Positions 1 through 7,912 are shown, counted from the first letter of the stretch. The stretch is 64,000 nucleotides of DNA from Streptomyces mayonensis (GCF_018982965.1 NZ_JACBYP010000003.1:62001-126000); one strand, 5' to 3'. Numbers and translations are program-made. The notes: generated by a model from the sequence alone, not told the origin.

Positions 1-189
1 GTCGCGCTCGGCGATGTCGTACCCGGTGTCGAGGAGCATCGTCCGGGAACCGTCGCGCAGCACCCAGAAGTTGTAGTCCATCTGCAGGTCGCCGTCGGGC
101 TGCCCGTACGACGCGTAGTCGTGCAGCACCGCGCTCTTGCGCGTGACCCGCTCGCCGTAGCGGACCTGCACCACCTCGAGGCCGCTCAC
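1..189 (-). CDS. MBL-fold (N-acyl homoserine lactonase-like) hydrolase, N-terminal part only
   Basis: Only the first 63 codons lie in the window; the rest runs off the left edge. The fragment has the family's opening layout: a short beta strand (LEVVQVRYG), then MDYNFWVLRDG and LLDTGYD, matching the start of the complete paralog at 4736-5590 (MDYFFWVLRRPG, LVDTGF). The zinc-binding HxHxDH motif would lie outside the window. The GTG start overlaps the stop of the double-domain decarboxylase-like gene by GTGA, so it is probably translationally coupled as a distal gene of the IclR-controlled operon. Family membership rests on this paralogy. Substrate unknown: lactones or related esters are plausible but unproven. 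Confidence 0.75.
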   Translation of the reverse strand, partial: MSGLEVVQVRYGERVTRKSAVLHDYASYGQPDGDLQMDYNFWVLRDGSRTMLLDTGYDIAERD

Positions 190-956
190 CGCTCGGCCTC
201 CGCCCGGGCCAGCTCCTCGTCCAGGACCGGCACGGCGTCCGTCGCCGCATGGATGCCGATCACGCTGACGATCTCCAGCACCTCCATGATCTCCTCCTGG
301 GTCGCGCCGAGCCGGACGGCGTTGCGCATGTGCAGCTTGAGGCCCGGCACGTACAGGTGCGTCGCGGACGCGTCGAAGGCCGTGTAGATCAGCTCCTTGA
401 CCTTCGGCTCCAGCACGCCGTTCCGCCACGGCACGGAGGAGAACTCCGTGTACGCCTCGAAGAGCTCCGGGTCGATCTCCAGCAGACCGTCCCAGAACGA
501 GTGCCAGTACCCGCGGTTCTCGGTGAACTCGGCCTTGATCCGCTCCTGTTCGGCGTCCAGCGGCTTGGGGCCCGTGCGCAGGCCCTCCTCCTCCAGCACC
601 TCCAGGAGCAGCGGCACACCGATGTTCGCCGCGTGGATGCCCAGCGTGGAGGTCAGCTCGATGACCTCCATGATCTCCTGCCCGGTCGCGCCGAACGCGA
701 GCGCGGCGCGGATGTGCTGGCGGGTGCCGGCCGAGTACAGGTGGGTCGCGGCCGAGTCGGCGGCGATGTAGATGAACTCCTTGACCTTGTCGTCCAGATG
801 GTTCTTGCGCCACGGGACCGCGGAGAAGTTGAGGTACGCGGCCAGGAAGTCCGGGTCGTGGCGCAGGATGCTCTCCCACGCGTCGCTCCAGGTTCCCCTG
901 ACCCGGACGAACTCCGCCTTCAGTTCCTCCTGGGGCGCGGTCAGGCCGGATGTCAT
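186..956 (-). CDS. Tandem-domain carboxymuconolactone decarboxylase family protein
   Basis: The protein (about 256 aa) is two diverged copies of one alpha-helical domain of roughly 110 aa (about 10-120 and 135-245). Each copy carries a W..F/SW..L block, an SVPWR or AVPWR segment, KVKE(F/L)IY, and a THLY...H.R.A..(L/F)GAT..EIMEV(I/L)E motif. This is the CMD/AhpD fold, but the redox CxxC of AhpD peroxidase domains is absent, so a peroxidase role is unlikely. ATG codons at 965 and 956 are both possible; 956 is chosen because the AAAGGG block abuts the first ATG but sits about 9 nt before the second. It follows the dehydrogenase gene at an ATGA overlap. Role in the pathway is inferred from context only. 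Confidence 0.82.
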   Translation of the reverse strand: MTSGLTAPQEELKAEFVRVRGTWSDAWESILRHDPDFLAAYLNFSAVPWRKNHLDDKVKEFIYIAADSAATHLYSAGTRQHIRAALAFGATGQEIMEVIELTSTLGIHAANIGVPLLLEVLEEEGLRTGPKPLDAEQERIKAEFTENRGYWHSFWDGLLEIDPELFEAYTEFSSVPWRNGVLEPKVKELIYTAFDASATHLYVPGLKLHMRNAVRLGATQEEIMEVLEIVSVIGIHAATDAVPVLDEELARAEAER

Positions 957-961
957 CGTCG

Positions 962-1966
962 TCATCCCTTTCCGTCGTGTTCGTTGAAGCCGTCCTGCTT
1001 GTTGTGGCCGTCGTGCTGGTCGTGTCCGTCTTGCTCGTTGTGTCCGTCCTGCTGGTCTCGCAGCCACCGCACGATCTCGGTGTGATCGGCGTCGGCGGGG
1101 AGTTGTGCGGCTGCCTCGTCCCAGAGCCGTACCGCCGATTCGCCCAGCAGCGAGGGCAGGCCGGACTCGCGCGCCAGGCCGACCGCGATCCGCATGTCCT
1201 TGAGCATCAGGCGCAGGCCGAAGCCGGAGTCGAAGGTGCCGGGCAGCACGTACTTCGGCCACTTCGTCTGCGTGGACCCGCTGCGCCCGCTCGAACCGTT
1301 GACGACCTCCAGCATCGCCTCGGGAACGAGCCCGAACTCCTCGCCCGCGAGCAGCGCTTCGGAGCTGACCAGCAGGTGTGTGGCGGACATGAGGTTGTTC
1401 AGGGCCTTCAGGGCGTGCCCCGCGCCGGTGCCACCGACGTGCGAGACCGTTCCGCCCAGGCGCTCCAGGGGCGGGCGCACCCGTGCCACGTCCTCGGCCG
1501 TGCCGCCCGCCATGACGGTCAGCGTGCCGGCCTCGGCGCCGGCGACCCCGCCGGACACGGGCGCGTCGACCACCGACACGCCCCGGTCGGCGGCCCGCCG
1601 CGCCAGCGTCCGCGTCGAGTGCGGGCGGGACGAACCCATGTCGACCAGTACGGTGCCGGGGCGGGCGGCGTCCAGCAGGCCGCTCTCGTACAGCACGCTC
1701 TCCACCGCGTCGGAGTCGGGCAGCATCAGCAGGATCGCGTCCGCGCCCTCGGCGACCGCGGCCGGCGTGTCCACCGGGGTCGCCCCCAGCGCGGCGGCCC
1801 GTTTCCGGGCGGCGGGGGACGTGTCGAAGGCACGGACGGTGTATCCGGCGCCGACGAGGTGGCCGACCATGGGGGTGCCCATGTTGCCGAGCCCGACGAA
1901 GCCGAGCACCGACCCGTCGGTCAGGGCTTCGCCGGTCCGTGCCGCGTCGGTCGGTGGCGTGCTCAC
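962..1966 (-). CDS. NAD(P)-dependent beta-hydroxyacid dehydrogenase (3-hydroxyisobutyrate dehydrogenase family)
   Basis: A 334-aa cytoplasmic oxidoreductase. The Rossmann motif GFVGLGNMG lies at about residues 22-30, the substrate-binding signature DAPVSGGVAGAEAGTL near the middle, and the catalytic lysine in GHALKALNN. These define 3-hydroxyisobutyrate / tartronate-semialdehyde reductase-type enzymes, which oxidise beta-hydroxyacids to semialdehydes. The GTG start at 1966 overlaps the upstream stop by GTGA. The C-terminal ~30 residues are a degenerate Asp/His/Gln/Asn-Gly repeat (QDGHNEQDGHDQHDG-like), beyond the normal end of the family near 300 aa. A second paralog is at 2836-3912. The true substrate is unknown; with lactonase-like enzymes nearby, a hydroxyacid made by lactone opening is a reasonable guess. 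Confidence 0.88.
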   Translation of the reverse strand: MSTPPTDAARTGEALTDGSVLGFVGLGNMGTPMVGHLVGAGYTVRAFDTSPAARKRAAALGATPVDTPAAVAEGADAILLMLPDSDAVESVLYESGLLDAARPGTVLVDMGSSRPHSTRTLARRAADRGVSVVDAPVSGGVAGAEAGTLTVMAGGTAEDVARVRPPLERLGGTVSHVGGTGAGHALKALNNLMSATHLLVSSEALLAGEEFGLVPEAMLEVVNGSSGRSGSTQTKWPKYVLPGTFDSGFGLRLMLKDMRIAVGLARESGLPSLLGESAVRLWDEAAAQLPADADHTEIVRWLRDQQDGHNEQDGHDQHDGHNKQDGFNEHDGKG

Positions 1967-2430
1967 GAGCCCGTGGTCCCTTCGTCCTGCTGCCCGTTCT
2001 GCTGCTCGTCCTGCGGCTTGTTCTGCTGCGTGTCCTGCTGCTCGTTCGTCAGTTCGTCCTTCAGCTCGTTCAGCACGCGTTCGGCGACGCGGAACGACTC
2101 GAGCGCGGCGGGGGCGCCGCAGTAGACGGCCGTCTGCAGCAGCGCCTCCTGGATCTCGGTCTCCGTGCAGCCGTTGCGCACGGCGCCCCGGACATGCACG
2201 GCGAGTTCGTGCATACGGTTCAGCGCGGTGAGCATCACGAGGTTGAGCAGGCTGCGGGTCCTGCGTTCCAGGCCGTCGCGCGTCCACACCTCGCCCCAGC
2301 AGTACTCGGTCACGAGCTCCTGCACGGGACGGCTGAAGTCGGTGACCTTCGCCAGCGAGCGCTCCACGTGCTCGGGGCCCAGCACCTCCTTGCGTGTGGC
2401 CAGTCCCGCTTCGAATGTCGCCTGGTCCAT
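1963..2430 (-). CDS. Carboxymuconolactone decarboxylase (PcaC-like) family protein
   Basis: A 155-aa single-domain CMD protein. The block RTRSLLNLVMLTALNRMHELAVHVRGAVRNG is typical of the gamma-carboxymuconolactone decarboxylase branch, followed by T.EI.EALLQTAVYCGAPAALESFR. The ATG at 2430 has a GGAGGG ribosome-binding site about 7 nt upstream. The last ~25 residues are a Gln/Asp/Glu-rich run (EQQDTQQNKPQDEQQ) encoded by a short tandem repeat, not part of the fold. The gene sits between the cupin and the first dehydrogenase in the same operon, overlapping the dehydrogenase start by GTGA. In protocatechuate catabolism PcaC removes a carboxylate, but no other pca gene is here, so the substrate may differ. 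Confidence 0.85.
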   Translation of the reverse strand: MDQATFEAGLATRKEVLGPEHVERSLAKVTDFSRPVQELVTEYCWGEVWTRDGLERRTRSLLNLVMLTALNRMHELAVHVRGAVRNGCTETEIQEALLQTAVYCGAPAALESFRVAERVLNELKDELTNEQQDTQQNKPQDEQQNGQQDEGTTGS

Positions 2431-2446
2431 GGCTTTCCCTCCGGGT

Positions 2447-2839
2447 TCAGTGCTGGTGAGCGGCGAGGTACTCTTCCTCGCCCACCGGTGTCTCCCACTG
2501 CGTGGTGCCGAGCGAGATGGCCACGTGCGCGAGCGCGCAGCCGGCGGACGCCCCGTGCCAGTGCCGTTCACCGGGCGGCACCCACACCACGTCGCCGGGG
2601 AGCAGCCGTTGCGGTGCCTCGCCCTCGCTGCACACCCAGCCGCTGCCGGTGGTCACCTGGAGGATCTGGCCGCGTTCGTGGCGGTGCCAGTGCGTGCGGG
2701 AACCGGGGGTGAAGTACACCGAGTTGATCGTGACGCCGTCGGTCGTGGGCAGCACCGGGTCGGCCCAGACAGTGCCGTCGAAGGTCGCGCCGCGCTCCTC
2801 GGTCCCGGCTTCCTCGGGCCTGCCGTGGATGATCCTCAC
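2447..2839 (-). CDS. Cupin-domain protein
   Basis: A 130-aa single cupin barrel. Metal ligands are visible in GSRTHWHRHERGQILQV (HxH plus E) and later in PPGERHWHGA (H). The order and length match small cupins annotated as (R)-mandelonitrile lyase-like or quercetinase-like proteins that often accompany CMD enzymes. It starts with GTG at 2839, overlapping the stop of the upstream dehydrogenase by GTGA, with a GGAGGAA ribosome-binding site. An enzymatic or ligand-sensing role is possible. It is clearly part of the coupled catabolic operon, but its reaction cannot be read from sequence. Confidence 0.85.
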   Translation of the reverse strand: MRIIHGRPEEAGTEERGATFDGTVWADPVLPTTDGVTINSVYFTPGSRTHWHRHERGQILQVTTGSGWVCSEGEAPQRLLPGDVVWVPPGERHWHGASAGCALAHVAISLGTTQWETPVGEEEYLAAHQH

Positions 2840-3912
2840 CGTGTTCCTCCGTCCTGTGTTCCTCCGTCGTGTGTTCCTCCGCCCGGTGTTTGTCCGCCCG
2901 GTGTTTTTCCGGCATCCGCCGCCCCGTCGTGGAGGCGGATGCCGCCGGCGGCGTCGCCGATCGCGTCGACGACCCGGTTGCTGATCTGGTCGGCGTAGCC
3001 GAGCGACTGGGCCAGCGCGAAGCTCGCCATCGGCCCTGCGGAGTTGAGCGTCGGCACTCCCAGCTCGCGCAGCCGGTCCACGTAGAGCACGACGTCCTTC
3101 ATCATCAGCGTGCTGGTCAGCCCGCCTTCGAGGTAGTCGCCGTCGACGATGTGCGGGAACCGGTTGAGGGTGGCGAAGTTGACGCCGCTGCTGGAGTTGA
3201 GCACGTCGAGCAGCTGGTGCATGTCCAGGCCCGCGCTCCGGCCGGCGACCAGGACCTCGGCCGTGGCGGCGAGGCTGACCGCGTTGAGGAAGTTGTTGAG
3301 CACCTTCGCGGTGTGTCCGGCGCCGCTCGCGCCCATCGCGAACACCTTGGAGCTGAACGGCTCCAGGGTCTTCTCCAGGCGCGCGACCGCGTCGTCCGGA
3401 CCGCCGACCATCAGCGTCAGCGTGCCCTTCTCCGCCGCGGCGGCGCCCCCGGAGATGCCGGCGTCGACGTACGCGACCCCGCGCTCGGCGAACGCCGCGT
3501 GCAGCCGTACCGTCGACGACGGTGCCGCCGTACTGAGGTCCACGACGATCTGCCCGGCACGGCTGCCGGCCAGTACGCCCTCCTCGCCGAGCACCACCTT
3601 CTCGACGACCTTGCTGTCCGGCAGGGACAGCAGCAGGTGGTCGGCGGCCCCGGTGACCTCCGCGACCGAGGCCGCGGCGGTCGCGCCCGCCGCCTCGGCC
3701 CGCCCGGGTACCGGGTCGTAGCCGATCACCGGCCGGCCGCTCGCGACGATGCGCCGGGTGATCCGGCCGCCCATGTTGCCGAGTCCGATCACACCGATCC
3801 TCGGCGTAGTCGGTGTCCTCGGCGTAGTCGTTGTACTCGCCGTACTCGCCGTACTCGCCGTACTCGCCGTACTCGCCGTACTCGCCGTACTCGGCGTTTT
3901 TGGCGTACTCAT
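2836..3912 (-). CDS. NAD(P)-dependent oxidoreductase (3-hydroxyisobutyrate dehydrogenase family), second copy
   Basis: A 358-aa paralog of the dehydrogenase at 962-1966, with GVIGLGNMGGRI at about residues 38-49, DAGISGGAAAAEKGTL as the substrate signature and lysine in GHTAKVLNN. The enzyme core (about 38-325) is intact. It is flanked by two low-complexity tails: an N-terminal run of STA triplets coded by seven 9-bp repeats, and a C-terminal Gly/Thr/Gln-rich run (TPGGQTPGGGTHDGG). The ATG at 3912 overlaps the SDR stop by ATGA, so a start inside the core is unlikely unless coupling is lost. Two diverged copies in one operon suggest two successive hydroxyacid oxidations or different substrates. 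Confidence 0.88.
   Translation of the reverse strand: MSTPKTPSTASTASTASTASTASTASTTTTPRTPTTPRIGVIGLGNMGGRITRRIVASGRPVIGYDPVPGRAEAAGATAAASVAEVTGAADHLLLSLPDSKVVEKVVLGEEGVLAGSRAGQIVVDLSTAAPSSTVRLHAAFAERGVAYVDAGISGGAAAAEKGTLTLMVGGPDDAVARLEKTLEPFSSKVFAMGASGAGHTAKVLNNFLNAVSLAATAEVLVAGRSAGLDMHQLLDVLNSSSGVNFATLNRFPHIVDGDYLEGGLTSTLMMKDVVLYVDRLRELGVPTLNSAGPMASFALAQSLGYADQISNRVVDAIGDAAGGIRLHDGAADAGKTPGGQTPGGGTHDGGTQDGGTR
3833..3895. repeat. Seven copies of a 9-bp tandem repeat at the 5' end of a dehydrogenase gene
   Basis: Six perfect GTACTCGCC units and one variant (GTACTCGGC) lie end to end. Read on the minus strand in frame they encode repeated Ser-Thr-Ala just before the Rossmann domain. The unit is a multiple of three, so copy-number change would lengthen or shorten the N-terminal tail without a frameshift. 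Confidence 0.95.
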
Positions 3913-4736
3913 GACTTCCCCTTGCTCCGTTCGTCGACGGACGTGGTGTCCCAGGCGCCCGCGCCGCCGGACGGGCGAACCGTGCTGACGATCGCCGAAC
4001 CGCCGTCCACCGAGACGACCTCGCCGTGCACGTACGCGGCGTCGTCACTGAGGAGGAAGGCCACGACGGAGGCGACCTCGTCCGGCGTCCCGGTGCGGCG
4101 CAGCGGGACCGTGGTGCCGCGGCGGACCATGTCGTTGCCGCCGCCCGACGCGTCCTTCGCGGCGTCGAACAGCCCGGTCGGCACCAGACCCGGCGCGACC
4201 GCGTTGACCCGCACGCCCAGCGGTCCGCCGTACATCGCGGCGCCGTGCACCAGACCGAGCACACCGTGCTTGGACGTCTGATACGCGAGCAGGTCGTGGC
4301 TGCCGCGCAGGCTCGCGATGGACGCGGTGATCACGATCGCCCCGCGCGACTCCTGCTCCCGGTACCTGCGGAACGCCGCGCGCACCCCGAGGAACGGACC
4401 GCGCACGTTCACGCCGAGCACCCGGTCGAAGTCCGCCACGCTCAGGTCCGTGAGATCCTCGAACGGGCCGGTGACGCCCGCGTTGAGGTGGTGCAGGTCG
4501 AGCCTGCCGAAGGTGTCGACGGCCACGCGTACGTAGTTCTCGACGTCCTCCTCGCGCGCGACGTCGGCGGCCACCGCGACGGCCGGTCCGGGCAGCGCCG
4601 CCGCGACCTCCCGCGCGCCGTCGCCGTCGATGTCGACGACGACCACGCGTGCGCCGGCGCGCGACAGGCGGTGTGCGCTGGCGGCCCCGATGCCGCCGGC
4701 GGCGCCGGTGACCACCGCCACCCTGCCTTCCGTCAT
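3909..4736 (-). CDS. SDR family NAD(P)-dependent oxidoreductase
   Basis: A 275-aa classical short-chain dehydrogenase. TGAAGGIG cofactor motif at about 10-17, D at the end of beta-2 (VVVDIDGD, favouring NAD), the NAG motif (HLNAGVTGP), catalytic serine in VITASIASL and the YxxxK pair in AYQTSKHG. The C-terminus keeps the GxxxxxDGG segment (VVSVDGGSA). It starts at ATG 4736, overlapping the stop of the metallo-hydrolase gene (TGATG) and followed at ATGA by the second dehydrogenase, so it is tightly coupled in the operon. It probably oxidises a secondary or primary alcohol in the same pathway; the substrate is not identifiable. Confidence 0.9.
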   Translation of the reverse strand: MTEGRVAVVTGAAGGIGAASAHRLSRAGARVVVVDIDGDGAREVAAALPGPAVAVAADVAREEDVENYVRVAVDTFGRLDLHHLNAGVTGPFEDLTDLSVADFDRVLGVNVRGPFLGVRAAFRRYREQESRGAIVITASIASLRGSHDLLAYQTSKHGVLGLVHGAAMYGGPLGVRVNAVAPGLVPTGLFDAAKDASGGGNDMVRRGTTVPLRRTGTPDEVASVVAFLLSDDAAYVHGEVVSVDGGSAIVSTVRPSGGAGAWDTTSVDERSKGKS

Positions 4737-5590
4737 CAGCTCTTCCTTTCCGCCCGCGGCCGCACCACGACCGCGAATCCGGGATCGGTGGCGTCGAGCG
4801 GCTCGAACCGCTCCAGCACCAGGGGGTCGTGTCCGGGCAGCAGCACCGTGTCCGGTTCCGCCGCGATCCGCGCGAGGTCGTCGAATCCCCGGTACATCGC
4901 CTCCAGGTCGGCGACCACGAGGAACGGACGGCCGAGTTCGAGCTCCTCGTAGTAGTGCACGGCGTCCGAGGCCAGTACGACCGTGCCGCCCGCGGTGCGT
5001 ACGAGCGCGACCAACTGGCCGGGCGTGTGCCCGCCGACCTCGAGCAACTCGATGCCGGGCGCGAGCCGGTGCCGTCCGGCCAGCCGGGTCACCCGGCCCT
5101 CCCGGTCGGCCTCGGCGAGGGCGGCGATGTCCGGTCGTTCGACGGAGTGGCCGAACTGCACGCGCTCGGCGTACGGGCCGGTCCAGAAGTCCAGTTCCCG
5201 TGCGGTGATCAGGATCTCCGCGTGGGGGAACAGCGAGACGTTGCCGGTGTGGTCGTAGTGCGCGTGCGTGATCACCAGCTGGTCGATGTCCGCGGGGTCG
5301 ATGCCCAGCCGGGAGAGCGCGTCGGGCACCGGACAGGTCATGGTGCGCCCGCGCCGTTCGCCGACCGCGGGCGTGAACCCGGTGTCGACGAGGACGGTGC
5401 GCCCGGGGCGGCGCAGCACCCAGAAGAAGTAGTCCATGCCGATCGGACGATCGGGTTCTCCGTACACGTGGTAGTTGAGGTAGACCTGGCTCGCGACGGT
5501 CTGCCGGGTCGCGAACCGGACCGCGAGCACTTCCCAGGCCCCTTCGGTCGTCGCTTCGGTTCCGGCGGAGGGCGTTTCGGCGGAGGGCAT
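4736..5590 (-). CDS. MBL-fold N-acyl homoserine lactonase family hydrolase
   Basis: A 284-aa zinc-dependent hydrolase. The core motif HAHYDHTGN (HxHxDH) is intact, with later metal ligands in EVGGHTPGQ, ASDAVHYYEE and PGHDP. This is the AiiA/AttM-like subfamily, which opens lactone rings; in Agrobacterium such an enzyme acts on gamma-butyrolactone and acyl-homoserine lactones. Start ATG 5590 overlaps the transporter stop (TGATG). The residues before WEVLAVRF are Ala/Glu/Thr-rich and probably disordered. A homolog begins at 189 and continues beyond the window. In Streptomyces, gamma-butyrolactone breakdown is an attractive idea but is inference, not shown by sequence. Confidence 0.88.
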   Translation of the reverse strand: MPSAETPSAGTEATTEGAWEVLAVRFATRQTVASQVYLNYHVYGEPDRPIGMDYFFWVLRRPGRTVLVDTGFTPAVGERRGRTMTCPVPDALSRLGIDPADIDQLVITHAHYDHTGNVSLFPHAEILITARELDFWTGPYAERVQFGHSVERPDIAALAEADREGRVTRLAGRHRLAPGIELLEVGGHTPGQLVALVRTAGGTVVLASDAVHYYEELELGRPFLVVADLEAMYRGFDDLARIAAEPDTVLLPGHDPLVLERFEPLDATDPGFAVVVRPRAERKS

Positions 5591-6921
5591 CAGCCCACCT
5601 CCCGTACGGGTTCGGGATGCGGTGCCTGCGCGCCGATGTTCCGGCCCGCGGTCTCGGGCAGGTGCTTCAGCAGGAACGCCGTGGCGACGAGCGCGACCGC
5701 CACCAGGTACGACGCCGGCCACACACTGCTGCCGGTGGCGTTCGCGACGGCGGTCGCGATGAACGGTCCCGGCCCGGCCACGAACGCCAGCGCGATGTTG
5801 AACCCGGTGGCGCTGCCGCTGGAGCGGGTCGCCGCGGGGAACAGCTCCACGAGCATGACCACGGTGGTCACGCTGACCATCGCCTGCGGCACGGTCAGCA
5901 GTAGCATCCCGAGCAGTACGGCCGCCACCGAGCCCTGACCCATCAGGGCGAACGCGGGCAGTCCCAGCACCACGTAGCCGATGCTGCCGACGAGGTTGAC
6001 CCGGCGCCGGCCGAACCGGTCGGCCAGCATGCCGGCCAGCGGGCACAGCGCCATGTAGACGGACAGCCCGATCGCACTGAGCCCCAGGGAGCCGGTGCGC
6101 GAGAGGCCCACCGTCTCGGTGAGGTGGTTCACGACGTAGGTGGCCAGGTAGTAGAAGCCCAGGCCCTGCACGGAGGCGATGGCGAGGGTGAGCAGGATCG
6201 GCTTCAGGTCCCGGTTCCCCGCGGCGCGCAGCGGCTTGTCCGACACCTGGCCCAGCCGCTCCAGCTCGGTGAAGACCGGAGTCTCGTCGATCTTCATCCG
6301 CACGTACAGGCCGATGAGCGCGAGCGGCGCGGCGATCAGGAACGGGATCCGCCAGCCCCAGGCGAGCATGGCGTCGTCGCTCACCACCGACTGGATCAGC
6401 AGCGCGACGAAGCTGCCCGCGACCGTCGCCAGCGCGGCGGTCGCCGAGATGACGCTGCCGAACAGGCCCCGCCGGTGGTCCGGGACCATCTCCAGCAGGA
6501 AGGCCGAGGAACCGGTCCACTCACCGCCCGCCGACAGGCCCTGGAGGCAGCGCAGGATCACCAGCAGGACGGGCGCTAGCGCGCCGACGGTGGCGTAACT
6601 GGGCAGCAGGGCGATGAGCGTGGTCGTCACGCCCATCATCAGCACCGAGACCGACAGCGTGAACCTGCGCCCGCGGCGGTCGCCGAGCGAGCCCAGTATC
6701 AGTCCGCCGAGCGGACGGAAGAAGAACGCGACGCCGAACACGGCGAGCGAGGACAGCAGGCTCACCGCGGCACTGTCGGAGGGGAAGAAGACCTTCCCCA
6801 TGGTCGGTGCGAAGAAGCCGTAGACGGCGAAGTCGAACCACTCCATGAAGTTGCCGACACCGGCGCCGACCGCCGCCTTGCGTTGGGTCCGGCCGGTGCC
6901 GGCCGGGGACTGCGCTGTCAT
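5590..6921 (-). CDS. MFS transporter, metabolite:H+ symporter (MHS) family
   Basis: A 443-aa, 12-helix permease. The opening VGNFMEWFDFAVYGFFAP is the hallmark of the MHS branch (KgtP, ShiA, ProP-like), followed by the loop motif GDRRGRR between helices 2 and 3, and by DRFGRR in the second half. MHS transporters import organic acids or osmolytes with protons. The ATG at 6921 is preferred over upstream codons because AGGAG lies about 7 nt before it. It is the first gene of the minus-strand operon, immediately after the IclR intergenic region, so it likely brings in the substrate for the following enzymes. Confidence 0.9.
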   Translation of the reverse strand: MTAQSPAGTGRTQRKAAVGAGVGNFMEWFDFAVYGFFAPTMGKVFFPSDSAAVSLLSSLAVFGVAFFFRPLGGLILGSLGDRRGRRFTLSVSVLMMGVTTTLIALLPSYATVGALAPVLLVILRCLQGLSAGGEWTGSSAFLLEMVPDHRRGLFGSVISATAALATVAGSFVALLIQSVVSDDAMLAWGWRIPFLIAAPLALIGLYVRMKIDETPVFTELERLGQVSDKPLRAAGNRDLKPILLTLAIASVQGLGFYYLATYVVNHLTETVGLSRTGSLGLSAIGLSVYMALCPLAGMLADRFGRRRVNLVGSIGYVVLGLPAFALMGQGSVAAVLLGMLLLTVPQAMVSVTTVVMLVELFPAATRSSGSATGFNIALAFVAGPGPFIATAVANATGSSVWPASYLVAVALVATAFLLKHLPETAGRNIGAQAPHPEPVREVG

Positions 6922-6973
6922 CCATCGACTCCTGCGATCCACACTGATCGGCGATCGTGCATGGCCACCGACT

Positions 6974-7069
6974 GTCCACTCACCGGACAGGAACCTCATT
7001 GAGTGGACGTCCTTTTCGTCAAGCTAGAGCGCGGATCCGACGGTTGTCAATGCTCTGTACGTCCACTGA
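6974..7069. promoter_or_regulatory. IclR intergenic region with three GTCCACT operator-like repeats
   Basis: Between the divergent MHS transporter and IclR genes are three copies of one motif: GTCCACTCA at 6974-6982, TGAGTGGACGT at 7000-7010 (opposite orientation) and ACGTCCACTGA at 7059-7069. The second and third form a near-perfect inverted pair about 59 bp apart centre to centre. A TTGACG -35-like hexamer on the minus strand (7022-7017) places the middle copy in the spacer of a possible operon promoter. Binding by the adjacent IclR protein is inferred. Confidence 0.6.
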
Positions 7070-7087
7070 GTGATAACGTCGACCACT

Positions 7088-7891
7088 ATGCGAACGGGAT
7101 CCGAAGCGCCCACCGGCACGGTCGCCCGCGTCGTCGCGGTACTGCGTGGCGTGGTCGAGGCCGACGAGGACATCAGCGCCGCCGAGCTGGCCGAGGAGAT
7201 CGGGCTGCCGCGCCCCACCGTCCACCGGCTGCTCGACCTGCTGGCGAAGGAGGACATGGTCGAGCCCGATCCGGGCACGCGCCGCTGGCGGCCGACCGCG
7301 GAGTGCCAGCGGCTGGGGGCGCTGCTGGCCGCGCGCCGGGACCTCGTGCGGCTCGCGCGCCCCGTACTCGCGCAGGTCGTCGCGCGCAGCCAGGAGGCGT
7401 GCCTGCTGGGCGTGTACCTGCCGCGCCGGCGCGAGATGATCTACGCCGACGAGCACATCTCGCCCGACCCGCTCTCGTACCGGATCGAGTTGAACTCTCC
7501 GGTGCCGGTCAACTGGGGTGCTTCGGGCCGCGCGATCCTCGCCTTCCTGCCCGAGGAGGAGCGGGAGGCGGTCCTCGCCGAGCGCGCCCCCGCTCCCGTG
7601 TCGGGGGAGAAGGCGCCGACCGTGGCTGTGCTGCGCCGGGAGCTGGAGCTGATCCGGCAGAAGGGCTACGCGTTCTCCCGCGGGCAGAAGATCCCGGGTT
7701 CCCGGGGGATCGCCGCTCCGGTCCTGGGCGCCGACGGCATCGCCGTGGGCAGCCTCACGCTGACGATTCCCGAGATGCGGTTCCGCGAGGAGGCGAAGGA
7801 GCAGCTGGCGGAGACGGTGATGGCCGGAGCCGAGGAGCTGAGCGTCATGCTCGGCCACCGCGTGCCGCGTACCGAGCCGAACGAGCGCTGA
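7088..7891 (+). CDS. IclR family transcriptional regulator
   Basis: A 267-aa regulator. Residues 1-65 form a winged helix (DISAAELAEEIGLPRPTVHRLLDLL), and about 80-260 the IclR effector-binding domain (SQEACLLGVYLPRR, VNWGASGRAILAFL, GYAFSRGQKIPGSRGIAAPV). It reads divergently from the catabolic operon and shares the intergenic region that carries three GTCCACT repeats, so it is the likely operon and self regulator. ATG 7088 is chosen; an in-frame GTG at 7070 would overlap the last operator copy. No good ribosome-binding site is visible, and TAACGT ends 8 nt before the start, so a leaderless or near-leaderless message is possible. Confidence 0.9.
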   Translation: MRTGSEAPTGTVARVVAVLRGVVEADEDISAAELAEEIGLPRPTVHRLLDLLAKEDMVEPDPGTRRWRPTAECQRLGALLAARRDLVRLARPVLAQVVARSQEACLLGVYLPRRREMIYADEHISPDPLSYRIELNSPVPVNWGASGRAILAFLPEEEREAVLAERAPAPVSGEKAPTVAVLRRELELIRQKGYAFSRGQKIPGSRGIAAPVLGADGIAVGSLTLTIPEMRFREEAKEQLAETVMAGAEELSVMLGHRVPRTEPNER

Positions 7892-7912
7892 CACGGGGCG
7901 CGTCCGGGATTC

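Noticed and set aside
4736..5590. Annotating the MBL protein as a proven quorum-quenching lactonase
   Set aside because: The family includes many unrelated hydrolases, and the context is catabolic. Only the family name is kept.
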